DNA of 64,000 nt from Peptoniphilus catoniae (GCF_901447155.2 NZ_LR588413.1:372001-436000); one strand, 5' to 3'; shown: positions 35,152 through 44,260, counted from the stretch's first letter. Translations and numbers: made by a program. The notes: generated by a model not told the origin, from the sequence alone.

Positions 35152-36171
35152 TTATTTAATTATATCGGCATCCTTAAACATTTCATTGTTTAAATCTACA
35201 CCTAAAGCTTCAGCTGTTTTACCATTTACAAGCTTGTCATTTACCTCATTATATTCAACAGGAATAGTTTTTACGTCTTCTCCGTTTAAAATTTTTAAGG
35301 CAAGTCTTGCCGCTTGTGCTCCCTGTTCCTTATAGTTAACTCCCTCACTCATTAAAAGTCCTTCCTTTACCTGTCCTTCTTCTGAAGATAGGGAAGGTAT
35401 TTTATTCTTTAATAAATTTTCTGAAACTATAGGAGCCGCATTTGCCACCATATTATCCGTTATGGCAAAAAGTGCATCTATCTTTCCTGAAAGAACCGCT
35501 ATAGCTTGAGGAATATCGTTAACATTGGTTATACCGGTTTTTTCAAGTTTTAAACCTCTTTCTTCAAGAGCCTTTCCAAGTTCTTCAACCTGTACCTGAG
35601 AGTTTTGTTCTGATGTGCTATATAAAACTCCAAAAGTTTTTACATCCGGATAAACTTTTAAAAATTCATCTATTTGTTGTCCCGGATCTATATAGTCTGA
35701 TACTCCTGTAATATTTCCCCCTGGATTTTCAAATGATTCAACTAAACCTGCTCCAACAGGATCTGTTACTGCTGAAAAGACTACAGGTATGTCGTGAATT
35801 ACATTTTTTGCTCCCTGAGCTGATGGTGTAGAAATTGCATATACCAAATCAACGTGATCTCCCTCAAGTTTTTGAGCAAGGGTTGTTATAAGATTCATAT
35901 CCCCGTTAGCTGAAACTTCTTCAATTTCAACGTCAAGTCCTTGTTTTTCAAGTTCTTCCACAAAACCTTCCTTAGCAGCATCAAGCGAAACGTGGTCAAT
36001 GTATTTTATTATACCTATTTTTTTCTTTTCTCCCTGATCCTTTGATTCCTCTGACACTTGAGTATTTGCTGAGTCGGCGTTTTCTTTAGTATTCTCACTT
36101 ACTTCCTTGCTGTTTTTACCGCAAGCTGTTAACAAACCAATCATAACTAACAAGACTAATATTTTTTTCAT
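35152..36171 (-). CDS. Orphan TrpX-type substrate-binding lipoprotein
   Basis: 339 aa from the ATG at 36169-36171, which has GAGGAAG just before it and begins a clear lipoprotein signal (MKKILVLLVMIGLLTAC, Cys at 17). An open frame extends 40 codons further upstream into the leader RNA and is not used. The binding fold parallels the next gene: IGIIKYIDHVSLDAAKEGF, IPVVFSAVTDPV, NITGVSDYID. It has its own promoter and T-box, but no permease or ATPase gene of its own before the next promoter. It probably shares the downstream permease and ATPase with a different ligand preference. Confidence 0.92.
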   Translation of the reverse strand: MKKILVLLVMIGLLTACGKNSKEVSENTKENADSANTQVSEESKDQGEKKKIGIIKYIDHVSLDAAKEGFVEELEKQGLDVEIEEVSANGDMNLITTLAQKLEGDHVDLVYAISTPSAQGAKNVIHDIPVVFSAVTDPVGAGLVESFENPGGNITGVSDYIDPGQQIDEFLKVYPDVKTFGVLYSTSEQNSQVQVEELGKALEERGLKLEKTGITNVNDIPQAIAVLSGKIDALFAITDNMVANAAPIVSENLLKNKIPSLSSEEGQVKEGLLMSEGVNYKEQGAQAARLALKILNGEDVKTIPVEYNEVNDKLVNGKTAEALGVDLNNEMFKDADIIK

Positions 36172-36244
36172 TTCTTCCTCCATAAAATTATTTGTTAGAA
36201 ATAGGGTTATCTTTATAAAAGACATTAGGTAAAAGTTTTTTATA

Positions 36245-36480
36245 ATAAAAAAACCTCCGTCACATAGGACGAAGGATATTCGCGGTACCACCTAATTTTA
36301 TAATCAAAGATTACCTCATCAGAGTCTAACAACTCATAGCCTATGATAACGGAGACTTCCGAGACAACCTACTATTATTCAGCCGTCCTACTGTAGAGTG
36401 AATATTACATATTTCTCTTAGTGCCGGTTTTCACCAAGCCCGACTCTCTGTAAAAAAGATCCATATCTTTCTCTCTGTCT
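36245..36480 (-). promoter_or_regulatory. T-box riboswitch of the orphan binding-protein gene, candidate Phe specifier
   Basis: The T-box TGGTACCGCG is at 36281-36290 (minus strand), followed by an 8-bp terminator stem CCTTCGTC/GACGGAGG and T7. Stem I has an apical GUCGG...CCGGC with GGUG in the loop. UUC at 36400-36402, followed by A and lower-stem CUCU, aligns with the UAC of the neighbouring T-box and is the candidate specifier. Confidence 0.85.
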
Positions 36481-36493
36481 TAGCATTTCCTAC

Positions 36494-36522
36494 ATTCTAA
36501 TTCTTTAAAATAACAATGTCAA
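36494..36522 (-). promoter_or_regulatory. Promoter of the T-box-orphan binding-protein transcript
   Basis: Minus-strand TTGACA (36517-36522), 17-bp spacer, TAGAAT (36494-36499). Confidence 0.82.
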
Positions 36523-36531
36523 GTCTTTTTT

Positions 36532-37068
36532 TTATTTTTTTAACCACCAAGCATTAAATTCCATATGAGGAGGGTCCTTATAGGTCTTAAAATAATAGCC
36601 GGGAGTAAGTCCCACTTCCAAAGCTATGTCGGCACATTTCCTGAAAAATTCCATATCACCGTAAGGATCACTGCCTGCCTTTGCTATATCAAAGGCATGC
36701 CTTTTTGTGTGATTGCTGTTTCTAGTCCAGGTTACTTTATTTCCCTCTTCAGTTCTACCCTGAGCGTATAATTTTTCCTGCCTTTCTTGTGTTCTGTAGG
36801 TTTCCGTTACAATAACACTAAGACCTTCCTCTTCACACCTTTCTAAAAATTTATAGGCAAGCTTTTTAGTATTGGGGCTTAACTCCTCAAGATCAGATAT
36901 AATTTCTCCTTGAAAGTAATTGTCTCTATAACTTCCCCTGTCAAAAATAAAAGAATAAACACCTATTCTTGGAAAAATAATAAAAACTATAAAAAGAGTT
37001 AAGATAAGCCTTACAAGTTTAAAAATAAAAGTTCTTTTTTTCTTAAAGCCTCTATTTGCACCTTTCAT
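36532..37068 (-). CDS. M15-family D-Ala-D-Ala/L-Ala-D-Glu carboxypeptidase-like protein, membrane anchored
   Basis: 178 aa. One N-terminal membrane segment (about 15-34) precedes a compact M15 metallopeptidase domain. The zinc ligands are in SNHTKRHAFDIA (HxxxxxxD pattern) and PPHMEFN (final His). The TETYRTQERQEKLYAQGR segment is typical of phage-endolysin-like M15C enzymes. It should act on peptidoglycan stem peptides outside the membrane. It lies between the promoter of the T-box SBP gene and a decayed transporter fragment. No phage genes surround it, so it is more likely a host wall enzyme or VanY-like protein than part of a prophage. Confidence 0.88.
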   Translation of the reverse strand: MKGANRGFKKKRTFIFKLVRLILTLFIVFIIFPRIGVYSFIFDRGSYRDNYFQGEIISDLEELSPNTKKLAYKFLERCEEEGLSVIVTETYRTQERQEKLYAQGRTEEGNKVTWTRNSNHTKRHAFDIAKAGSDPYGDMEFFRKCADIALEVGLTPGYYFKTYKDPPHMEFNAWWLKK

Positions 37069-37143
37069 AATATCACCATTTTTATTATACTTTGCAAATC
37101 TTAAAAGGCATTTAAAATATTATTAAAATAAAGTTAAAATTAT

Positions 37144-37584
37144 CTATAAAATTTTTATGCTTATAAAAAGAGTGAGCATAGCAAAGTAGAAGCAGAATAA
37201 ATGAGCTGCTAATGCAGGAACCTTTAATTCTACTAATGCAGGAGCGGCAATAGTTGCTGTAATCAAGTATGAAGGAATAGATGGAAGTCCCATTCCAAGA
37301 ATTATACAAGTAACCATTGTAAATAACAAGGTTAAGAAAATACTTTGTTGACCAGTTCTAATAATAGTAGATGCAACATTAAGTGCAAAACCCGTTTGAG
37401 CAGCTACTCCTACTATAATGCCTACACAGGCAAAGGCAATTGCAACACTGATAGTGGACTTGGCACCTGCTGCAAAAGCTTCAGCCAAATCTTTTAAGCT
37501 CATACGACTGAAACGAAACCTTTTCACAGCTTTCTTTTTATATATGGTAATAGAGTTAATAAATTGCAATATTTTATTGTCCAA
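37144..37584 (-). pseudogene. Fragment of a TRAP transporter fused/large permease
   Basis: An open frame of 146 codons. From about codon 27 the translation follows the TRAP DctM-like (TAXI-type fused) permease core: SLKDLAEAFAAGAKSTISVA, GIIVGVAAQTG, MVTCIILGMGLPSIPSYL and APALVELKVPALAAHLFCFYFAML. The full permease is over 600 aa; here the 5' part is absent and the homology breaks after FYFAML, where ITPPVA should follow. No TAXI binding-protein gene is near. It is best read as a degraded remnant, the only clear gene ruin in the window. Confidence 0.75.
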
Positions 37585-37743
37585 TTTTTATATCAGTTTA
37601 TTTTTCTCATATAATAATATGCTCCTTAATATCTCTTTAATTTACTTCTTTCATTAAATTTTCAAATCAGCTCCCGCTTTTATTTTTTATTCCTTTAGAT
37701 TATATACTTTTAGGGTATCAATTTATTATAGATGGAGGTTATT

Positions 37744-39042
37744 ATGGACTCAAAATTAATTAAAGAAAAAATTAAATCTTATATTAAAAATGGAGAAACT
37801 CCCAGATCTGATTTTACAGTAGGCGGAGAATTTGAAAACTTTATTATAAGTAATAATACTTTTAAAACAATTTCCTATTATGGAGAAAATGGAGTTGAAG
37901 AAAGTATTAGAGAGCTTTGTAGCTTGTATAAGGCACAGCCTTTAATGGATGATGATTATATGCTTGGCTTTTTTGCAGAAAATTTTTCAATTTCAACTGA
38001 ACCCGGTGCACAATTTGAAATAAGTATTAAATCTCAAGGCACTATAGCTGAACTTGAAAGAATTTATGTAGATTTTATGAAAAATGCTGTGGAAATTTTT
38101 AAAAAGAAAAATCAAAGTATAATTTCACTTGGCTATCATCCTGTGACTAAAATTGATGAAATTACCCTTTTGCCTAAAAAAAGATACTCTTATATGTTTG
38201 AGCACTTTAAGAAAAGAGGATCTATGGCACATAACATGATGAAGGGCAGCGGATCTGTACAAGTTGCCATAGACTTTGAAAATGAAAGGGATTTTATCAG
38301 AAAGTTCCATTTAGGCTCAGCTCTGTCTCCTATTTTTTACTCTATGTTTGACAATGCACCTATTTTTGAAGGCGAGGTTTATAATAAACATAACCTTAGA
38401 CAAAAAATCTGGGAGAACACTGATAGCGAAAGGTCAGGACTTTTGAAAATCGGCTTTGACAAGGACTTTTCCTATGATAAATATGCGAACTTTATTTTAA
38501 ATACTACTCCGATATTTATAGAAAGAGATGGAAAACTGTCCGATGCTCAAGGTAAAAAATTTTATGAAATATTTAATGAAGATGATAGCGATGAGCTCAT
38601 TTTCCATGCTCTTTCCATTGTCTTTCCGGATCTTAGAGTCAAGACTTACTTGGAATTCAGAATGTTTGATGCAGTACCCTACAAATTAAATTTTGCAGCT
38701 GTCGCATTAATTAAAGGGCTTTTCTACAGTGAGGAAAATCTTCTTAAATTGGAAAGTTTATATAAGGACAGTAGCTACGAATTAGCTATGAGAGCTAAGG
38801 CTGATAGTGAAGAAACCGGGCTTTATGCCAACTACTTAGGAAGGTCTATTTTAGATCATGGAAAAGAATTAATAAATCTTGCATCATCAGGTCTTGATTC
38901 AAAAGAAAAATCATATCTTGATCCTATTAAAGAGCTTATGGATGAAGGACTTACTCCTAAAGATATATTTTACAAAAATAAGGACAAAAAAGATTTAAAA
39001 GAACTTTTAAAGGCTGACATATTGGAGATGAAAAATGTATAA
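37744..39042 (+). CDS. Glutamate-cysteine ligase, GCS2 (plant/proteobacterial EgtA-like) type
   Basis: 432 aa from the ATG at 37744, which follows GGAGG by 6 nt; an upstream in-frame ATG at 37732 overlaps that site. Visible family features are TVGGEFENF near the N terminus (substrate-binding Glu region), FSISTEPGAQFEIS (about 84-97) and HNMMKGSGSVQVAIDF (about 163-178), matching the MMRxTASxQVN block of GCS2 ligases. The product would be gamma-glutamylcysteine. The next gene, an ATP-grasp ligase, overlaps it by 8 nt. This pairing suggests synthesis of glutathione or of a related gamma-Glu-Cys conjugate; the acceptor is not known. Confidence 0.85.
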   Translation: MDSKLIKEKIKSYIKNGETPRSDFTVGGEFENFIISNNTFKTISYYGENGVEESIRELCSLYKAQPLMDDDYMLGFFAENFSISTEPGAQFEISIKSQGTIAELERIYVDFMKNAVEIFKKKNQSIISLGYHPVTKIDEITLLPKKRYSYMFEHFKKRGSMAHNMMKGSGSVQVAIDFENERDFIRKFHLGSALSPIFYSMFDNAPIFEGEVYNKHNLRQKIWENTDSERSGLLKIGFDKDFSYDKYANFILNTTPIFIERDGKLSDAQGKKFYEIFNEDDSDELIFHALSIVFPDLRVKTYLEFRMFDAVPYKLNFAAVALIKGLFYSEENLLKLESLYKDSSYELAMRAKADSEETGLYANYLGRSILDHGKELINLASSGLDSKEKSYLDPIKELMDEGLTPKDIFYKNKDKKDLKELLKADILEMKNV

Positions 39043-40357
39043 CGATAAATACGTTAAAGATTACTTTGAAATTGTTAATAAAAATCCTAAAAAATATTAT
39101 AATGACTACGAGAATATACAAAAAAGAGTGGAAAAATCCTTTAAAGATAATCAGGGGCACTTAGTTAAATATCCTTATCAAGGACTTTTCTATAGCAAAG
39201 AGGAGGTTGAAAACTTTAAATCTATTTCAAAGACTCTTATGACTATATCGGAAAAAGTCGTAAAGGAATATATTAGAAATCCGGAATATAGAAAGCTTTT
39301 TAATTTTGATAAGAAGCTTGAAGAGCTTATTTTAATAGATCCCGGATACAAAACCCCTATACCTATTTGCCGATATGATATGTTTTATAAGAACCCTAAG
39401 GATTTTATGTTTGTGGAATTTAATACAGACGGTACTTCCGCCATGAATGAAGAGCTCCTTGTAGGTAAAGAAATTGAAAGCTCCCTTGCAATGGAGACCT
39501 TTAAAAATAATTATAAGGTTAAAAATATAAATACTTTTCTTCCATGGGTAGATGAGTCGCTTAATATCTATAGGACTGTTTCAGATAAAAAGCCTAATAT
39601 CGCCATAGTTGATATTTTAAATGTGGGTACTACTGCGGACTTTTTAATTTTTAGGGACTATTATAGAGAAAAAGGTTATAACTGTGAAATTTGCGATCCT
39701 AGAGATTTAACCTATAAAAATGGAAAACTTATGTGGAAGGATTACTCTATAGATTTAGTTTATAGAAGATTTGTTGCCTTGGAATTTATGAAATACTATG
39801 ATGAGGCCAAGGACTTTATAGCTGCCTATAAAGATAAAGCTTTTGTTATGTTAGGCTCTTTTAGAACTCACCTTCTTCACACAAAGCTTACCTTTTATAT
39901 TTTAAGGCACAGGGATACCCTTGCCTTTCTAAATGAAGAAGAAAGGACCTTTATAGAAAAGCATATACCCTTTACCGACTACCTTAGTGAGGATGCACTT
40001 AAAGAGTTAAAAAATAATAAGGACGATTATATTATAAAGCCCTTTGACGGATATCAAACAAGTGGAGTTTATACAGGTGTCTCTCTAAGTCAAAATGAAT
40101 GGGAGAAAGTTTTAGATAAAGCTGTTAAGGAAGAATATATTTACCAAAAGTTTTATAAGGCTTCCCCACTTAAGTTTATAAATTTCTCCAGTCCTAATAA
40201 GGTGAGTCTGGAGGATTATCAGGGAGTTGTAGGACTTTATATCTATAATGGAAACTTTGTAGCTCCTTATACAAGAATAGGTCAAGACTCAATTATTGGC
40301 GGCAAACATAATTATCTTGTTGCTCCAAATATTTTTGTTGAAGAAAAATCCAAATAA
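39035..40357 (+). CDS. ATP-grasp ligase of the glutathionylspermidine synthase fold
   Basis: 440 aa. Sequence blocks FVEFNTDGTSAMNEE (about 129-143), IVDILNVGTTADFLI, DLVYRRFVALEF, KPFDGYQTSGVYTG (ATP-grasp loop, about 330-343) and the C-terminal TRIGQDSIIGG recall the circularly permuted ATP-grasp proteins of the glutathionylspermidine synthase/PF03738-like group. There is no amidase domain. The gene overlaps the glutamate-cysteine ligase gene by 8 nt. It probably ligates a second amino compound to gamma-Glu-Cys. Glycine (giving glutathione) is one option; a polyamine or another amino acid is equally open from sequence alone. Confidence 0.75.
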   Translation: MYNDKYVKDYFEIVNKNPKKYYNDYENIQKRVEKSFKDNQGHLVKYPYQGLFYSKEEVENFKSISKTLMTISEKVVKEYIRNPEYRKLFNFDKKLEELILIDPGYKTPIPICRYDMFYKNPKDFMFVEFNTDGTSAMNEELLVGKEIESSLAMETFKNNYKVKNINTFLPWVDESLNIYRTVSDKKPNIAIVDILNVGTTADFLIFRDYYREKGYNCEICDPRDLTYKNGKLMWKDYSIDLVYRRFVALEFMKYYDEAKDFIAAYKDKAFVMLGSFRTHLLHTKLTFYILRHRDTLAFLNEEERTFIEKHIPFTDYLSEDALKELKNNKDDYIIKPFDGYQTSGVYTGVSLSQNEWEKVLDKAVKEEYIYQKFYKASPLKFINFSSPNKVSLEDYQGVVGLYIYNGNFVAPYTRIGQDSIIGGKHNYLVAPNIFVEEKSK

Positions 40358-40368
40358 TCGGTGATTAT

Positions 40369-40845
40369 ATGGATACTTTTTTAAATGATATAGGTGATGT
40401 TTTTCCACCTGCTTTGGCAGTTGTTTTTATATCCATGCTACCTTTTTTTGAACTTAGATTGGCAATACCTTTAGGGATTTCCTTAGACTTAAAGGTTTAT
40501 GAAGCCTTTATCTATGCCTATATAGGTTCAATGATTCCCGCCTTCTTTATAATCTACTTTATAAGGAAGGTATTTAATTATCTGAAGGGCTTTAAAGTTC
40601 TTAAAAGCACAATTAAAAGATTAATAATAAAATCAAATTTAAAATATGAAAATCTAATGAAGTACAAAATGCTTGGACTATATTTCTTTGTTGCCATACC
40701 TCTTCCCGGGACAGGAGTTTGGTCAGCATCTCTTATATCAGATGTGGCTAACCTGGATAAAAAATTATCTCTGCTTGCTATAGCTCTTGGTAATTTAACC
40801 TCAGGTCTAATAGTATTAAGTCTAAGTCATCTTGCTTTTAACTAA
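40369..40845 (+). CDS. Small multidrug-export-type membrane protein
   Basis: 158 aa with about four hydrophobic segments. PFFELRLAIPLGI (about 25-37) and AIPLPGTGVWSASLI (about 108-122) are hallmarks of the PF06695 'putative small multi-drug export protein' family. The family name is historical; the function is not established. It begins 11 nt after the ATP-grasp ligase stop, behind only a weak GGTGA ribosome site, so it is probably the third gene of the thiol-ligase operon and could be linked to transport of its product or substrate. Confidence 0.75.
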   Translation: MDTFLNDIGDVFPPALAVVFISMLPFFELRLAIPLGISLDLKVYEAFIYAYIGSMIPAFFIIYFIRKVFNYLKGFKVLKSTIKRLIIKSNLKYENLMKYKMLGLYFFVAIPLPGTGVWSASLISDVANLDKKLSLLAIALGNLTSGLIVLSLSHLAFN

Positions 40846-40872
40846 ACAAGCCCCAATTATTCGGGCTTGCCC
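40846..40872 (+). terminator. Possible terminator after the thiol-ligase operon
   Basis: A 7-bp GC-rich stem (CAAGCCC 40847-40853 with GGGCTTG 40863-40869) lies just after the stop; the T tract is poor, so this is tentative. Confidence 0.45.
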
Positions 40873-40999
40873 TTTATGAAAGAATATAAAAATTTTATAA
40901 ACTGGTGTTATTTATACGGGCTAAGTAACATCAGCTTTTATATTAAATATTTATAGATTCATTAAGATCTAATTAAGCTAAAAGTAGGTCTTAATATAA

Positions 41000-41042
41000 A
41001 AACTGACCTTAAGACTTAAAATCAGTCTAAGGTCAGTTTATT
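41000..41042 (-). terminator. Bidirectional terminator after the flavodiiron gene
   Basis: A 15-bp interrupted stem (41001-41016 with 41024-41039) has T-rich sequence on both sides and lies between convergent operons. Confidence 0.75.
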
Positions 41043-41072
41043 TAATAATTTTAAAAGAATTAAAGAGTGAGA

Positions 41073-42314
41073 TTATTTATTTAATTTTTCCTTTAATTCC
41101 TTTATATTTTTCATTGATTCAAGAATGGAATCAACAAGGCTGTTCATATCGTTGGCATTAGCCTTGTTAAGAGAGGTATTAATTGTTACTCTGTCATTTA
41201 GCACGTCGCAAAGCTTAAGCTCGTCATCAATAATTTCTTCCATCTTGTCGCCTACTGTACAAGCCCAAGTTCCATTTTCTATAATTGCTATGGTTCTGTT
41301 TTGTACATTAAGAGCTGCCATATCCATTATAAAGTTCTTCATAACAGGATATATATTAAGGTTATAGGTTACAGATGCAAGAACTAAGTGTGAATACTTA
41401 AATACATCTGAAATCAGCTCAGATACATCTGTTCTTGACACGTCATGTACTACTACATTTGTCATGCCCTTATCACAAAGTCTTGATGCAAGAGTTTGTG
41501 CAGCATGCTCAGTGTTGCCGTACATGGAAGCATAAGCAATTACAACACCTGTTTCTTCCGGTTCATACTTTGACCACTTATCATATTTATCAAGTAAGTA
41601 AGCAAAATCGTTTCTCCAAACCGGTCCATGAAGAGGACAGATATATTTAATATCCAAGGTTGCTGCTTTCTTTAGTACATCTTGTACAAAAGGACCGTAT
41701 TTTCCTACTATATTCGAATAATATCTTCTTGCGTCATCAAGCCAATCTCTATCAAAGTTAACTTCGTCATTAAACAGCTTTCCGTCTAAAGCTCCGAAGC
41801 TACCGAAAGCATCGGCTGTGAAAAGAACTCCGTTTGTAACATCAAAACTCATTAAAACTTCAGGCCAGTGAACCATAGGTGCTTCTACAAAAGCAAAGGT
41901 ATGTTTACCAAAGCTTATTGTGTCTCCTTCTTTAACTATTATTTGCTTATGTTCATCTACCTTTGAAAATCCGATTTGTCTCATAATTTCAAAGCCTTGT
42001 TCACTTGAAACTATTGTTACATTAGGATATCTTATGCAAATTTCTTCCAATGATCCGCCGTGATCCGGTTCCATATGGTGTACTACTACATAATCAAGGT
42101 CCTTATCTCCGATAACGTCTTTTATATTTTTTATAAGATCACGTGCTGCTGACCAATCTACTGTATCAAATAAAACTGTTTTTTCATCTTCAAGTAGATA
42201 TGAATTGTAGGATACTCCTCTTGAAATTGGAAATATATTTTCAAAAAGTGCTAATCTGTGATCATTTGCCCCAACCCAATAGAGGTCTTCAGTAACTTTT
42301 CTAACAGTATACAT
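41073..42314 (-). CDS. Flavodiiron protein (A-type flavoprotein, FprA/ROO family)
   Basis: 413 aa. The N-terminal metallo-beta-lactamase-like domain has the diiron ligands HHMEPDHGG (HxExDH, about 82-90), a His region around APMVHWPEV, an Asp in TADAFGS and CPLHGPVW. The C-terminal flavodoxin domain starts about residue 257 (VVIAYASMYGNTEHAAQ, FMN phosphate loop). Such enzymes reduce O2 to water or NO to N2O in anaerobes, taking electrons from rubredoxin. The gene lies 14 nt downstream of an acyl-CoA dehydrogenase fusion that ends in a rubredoxin domain, a natural electron donor. Confidence 0.95.
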   Translation of the reverse strand: MYTVRKVTEDLYWVGANDHRLALFENIFPISRGVSYNSYLLEDEKTVLFDTVDWSAARDLIKNIKDVIGDKDLDYVVVHHMEPDHGGSLEEICIRYPNVTIVSSEQGFEIMRQIGFSKVDEHKQIIVKEGDTISFGKHTFAFVEAPMVHWPEVLMSFDVTNGVLFTADAFGSFGALDGKLFNDEVNFDRDWLDDARRYYSNIVGKYGPFVQDVLKKAATLDIKYICPLHGPVWRNDFAYLLDKYDKWSKYEPEETGVVIAYASMYGNTEHAAQTLASRLCDKGMTNVVVHDVSRTDVSELISDVFKYSHLVLASVTYNLNIYPVMKNFIMDMAALNVQNRTIAIIENGTWACTVGDKMEEIIDDELKLCDVLNDRVTINTSLNKANANDMNSLVDSILESMKNIKELKEKLNK

Positions 42315-42328
42315 AATTTGCCCCCCTG

Positions 42329-44260
42329 TTATTTTCTATCAGCAGGAAAATCTGCTTTAATAAAGTTTTTCTTTTCTTCTTGACATTCAGGACATGCCCA
42401 ATCATCCGGTAATTTTTCAAATGTTGTTCCCGGATCAATTTCACCTTCAGGATCTCCGTAGTTAGGATCATATTCGTAACCACAACCCGGACATACATAT
42501 ACTCCATAATTAGGTGCAAGTTTTCTAGGCTTAGATCTTCTAACCTTCTTCATTGGAGGTGCAGGTTTCTTTTCACCTTTTCCTAAAGCTTCTGTCAATA
42601 AAGGCATAATTTCATGTATGTCGCCTACTATACCATAGTCGGCATTTTTAAATATATGTGCTCCTGCATTAGTATTAATTGCAACTATAGTTGATGCGTC
42701 TTTTATACCCTTTAAGTGTTGAGATGCGCCGGAAATTCCAAGGGCGATATATAAATTGCCTTTAAATTTTTGTCCTGACATACCTACATATCTTTCAAGA
42801 GGAACTAATTTCATATTTTCAGCTACAGGTCTTGAAGAGCCAAGTGCTGCTCCTGCTGCATGGGCAAGTGCCTTTGCAGCCTTCATATTTTCAGCTGATC
42901 CTATACCCTTTCCAACTGATACTACTCTTTCAGCTTCTGATATAGGTGTATCAATAGGAATACCTACAGAAAAGTCATATCCGTCCTTTTTTAGATTTTC
43001 TACCAATTCATTTACAGCTTCTTGAGGGCTGTCGGCTTTTATAATATGTCTTTTTCTAACGCCTGTAATGGGGCCTTCCTTTTTGCCAGGTGCTGCTCCT
43101 CTTTTCTTTTCTTTAGGCATCTTTCCGATAATGTTTGCTGCTATAACTACGTTTTGAATTTCGTTGGTTCCTTCATAAATAGTAGTAATTTTTGCATCAC
43201 GATAGAATCTTTCTACTTCCATGCCCTTTAGGTATCCGTTACCACCGTGAATTTGAAGTGCTTCATTTACAACTTCAAGGGCAACTTGTGATGCGTACTT
43301 TTTAGCCATGGCAGATTCCATACCATAGTTTTCATGGTTTTGTTTCATTTCAGCTGCTGAATATACTAAAAATCTTGCAGCTCTGATTTTAGTAGCCATG
43401 TCAGCAAGTTTAAAAGCTACCGCTTGTTGTTGTGCTATAGGTTTTCCGAATTGTACTCTTTCTTTAGCATATTTTAAAGCTACTTCATAAGCTCCTTGAG
43501 CTATACCAAGCGCTTGTGAAGCTATACCTATACGACCTCCGTCAAGAGTTTGAAGTGCGATTCTAAATCCTTGACCTTCTTGTCCAAGTAGGTTCTCCTT
43601 TGGAACCTTTACATTGTTAAAAATAAGTTCAGCAGTGCTTGAAGATCTTATACCTAGTTTGTCATAGGGATCTCCAAAGGTAAATCCCTCCCAGCCTCTT
43701 TCAACTATAAATGCTGAAATACCGTGGCTTCCTATTCCGGGAGTTGTTACTGCAAATACTACATAAAAATCAGCTTTAGGAGCATTGGTAATAAAAATTT
43801 TATTTCCGTTTAATATATAGTAATCTCCGTCTAGTTCAGCTACTGTCTTTGTACCGCTGGCATCACTACCTGCATCAGGTTCCGTTAAACCGAAAGCACC
43901 TATTGCCTTACCTTGAGCTAGGGGAACTAGATATTTTTTCTTTTGTTCTTCTGTTCCGAAGGCTTCAATAGGGTATGAACCTAAAGATGTATGAGCTGAT
44001 AGAATTACTCCTGTACCGCCATCTACTCTTGAAAGTTCTTCTACGGCAATTGCATATGAAAGTACATCTTTTCCTGCTCCACCATATTCTTTAGGATAGG
44101 GTAATCCCATCCAACCGTTTTCTCCCATTTTTTTAACTATTTCATCTGGAAACTCACTGTTTTGATCTAACTGAAAAGCAATTGGCTTTACTTCTGTTTC
44201 AGCAAAGTCTCTGACAGCCTTACGTAGATCTTCATGTTCTTGACTTGTTTTGAATAACAT
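42329..44260 (-). CDS. Acyl-CoA dehydrogenase-EtfA (FAD domain)-rubredoxin fusion protein
   Basis: 643 aa, three parts. Residues about 1-385 are a full acyl-CoA dehydrogenase, with [11 protein letters not shown], the [14 protein letters not shown] block and the catalytic Glu in YEGTNEIQ. Residues about 400-570 match the C-terminal FAD-binding domain of electron-transfer flavoprotein alpha ([48 protein letters not shown]) without its N-terminal domain. Residues about 585-643 are a rubredoxin with CPGCGY and CPEC. Electrons could pass from an acyl-CoA through two flavins to the iron centre. The flavodiiron gene 14 nt downstream is the likely partner. A strong GAGGAGG precedes the ATG. Confidence 0.95.
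   Translation of the reverse strand: MLFKTSQEHEDLRKAVRDFAETEVKPIAFQLDQNSEFPDEIVKKMGENGWMGLPYPKEYGGAGKDVLSYAIAVEELSRVDGGTGVILSAHTSLGSYPIEAFGTEEQKKKYLVPLAQGKAIGAFGLTEPDAGSDASGTKTVAELDGDYYILNGNKIFITNAPKADFYVVFAVTTPGIGSHGISAFIVERGWEGFTFGDPYDKLGIRSSSTAELIFNNVKVPKENLLGQEGQGFRIALQTLDGGRIGIASQALGIAQGAYEVALKYAKERVQFGKPIAQQQAVAFKLADMATKIRAARFLVYSAAEMKQNHENYGMESAMAKKYASQVALEVVNEALQIHGGNGYLKGMEVERFYRDAKITTIYEGTNEIQNVVIAANIIGKMPKEKKRGAAPGKKEGPITGVRKRHIIKADSPQEAVNELVENLKKDGYDFSVGIPIDTPISEAERVVSVGKGIGSAENMKAAKALAHAAGAALGSSRPVAENMKLVPLERYVGMSGQKFKGNLYIALGISGASQHLKGIKDASTIVAINTNAGAHIFKNADYGIVGDIHEIMPLLTEALGKGEKKPAPPMKKVRRSKPRKLAPNYGVYVCPGCGYEYDPNYGDPEGEIDPGTTFEKLPDDWACPECQEEKKNFIKADFPADRK

Noticed and set aside
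36172-36291. Forty-codon N-terminal extension of the orphan binding protein
   Set aside because: It would put the start inside the T-box terminator and place coding sequence before a clear lipoprotein signal peptide with its own ribosome site.
36532-37068. Prophage endolysin from the M15 peptidase gene
   Set aside because: No holin, tail, integrase or other phage genes are near, and the protein has a membrane anchor.
37112-37309. Second-frame ORF over the TRAP fragment
   Set aside because: Composition is AT-driven; the recognisable permease sequence lies in the other frame.
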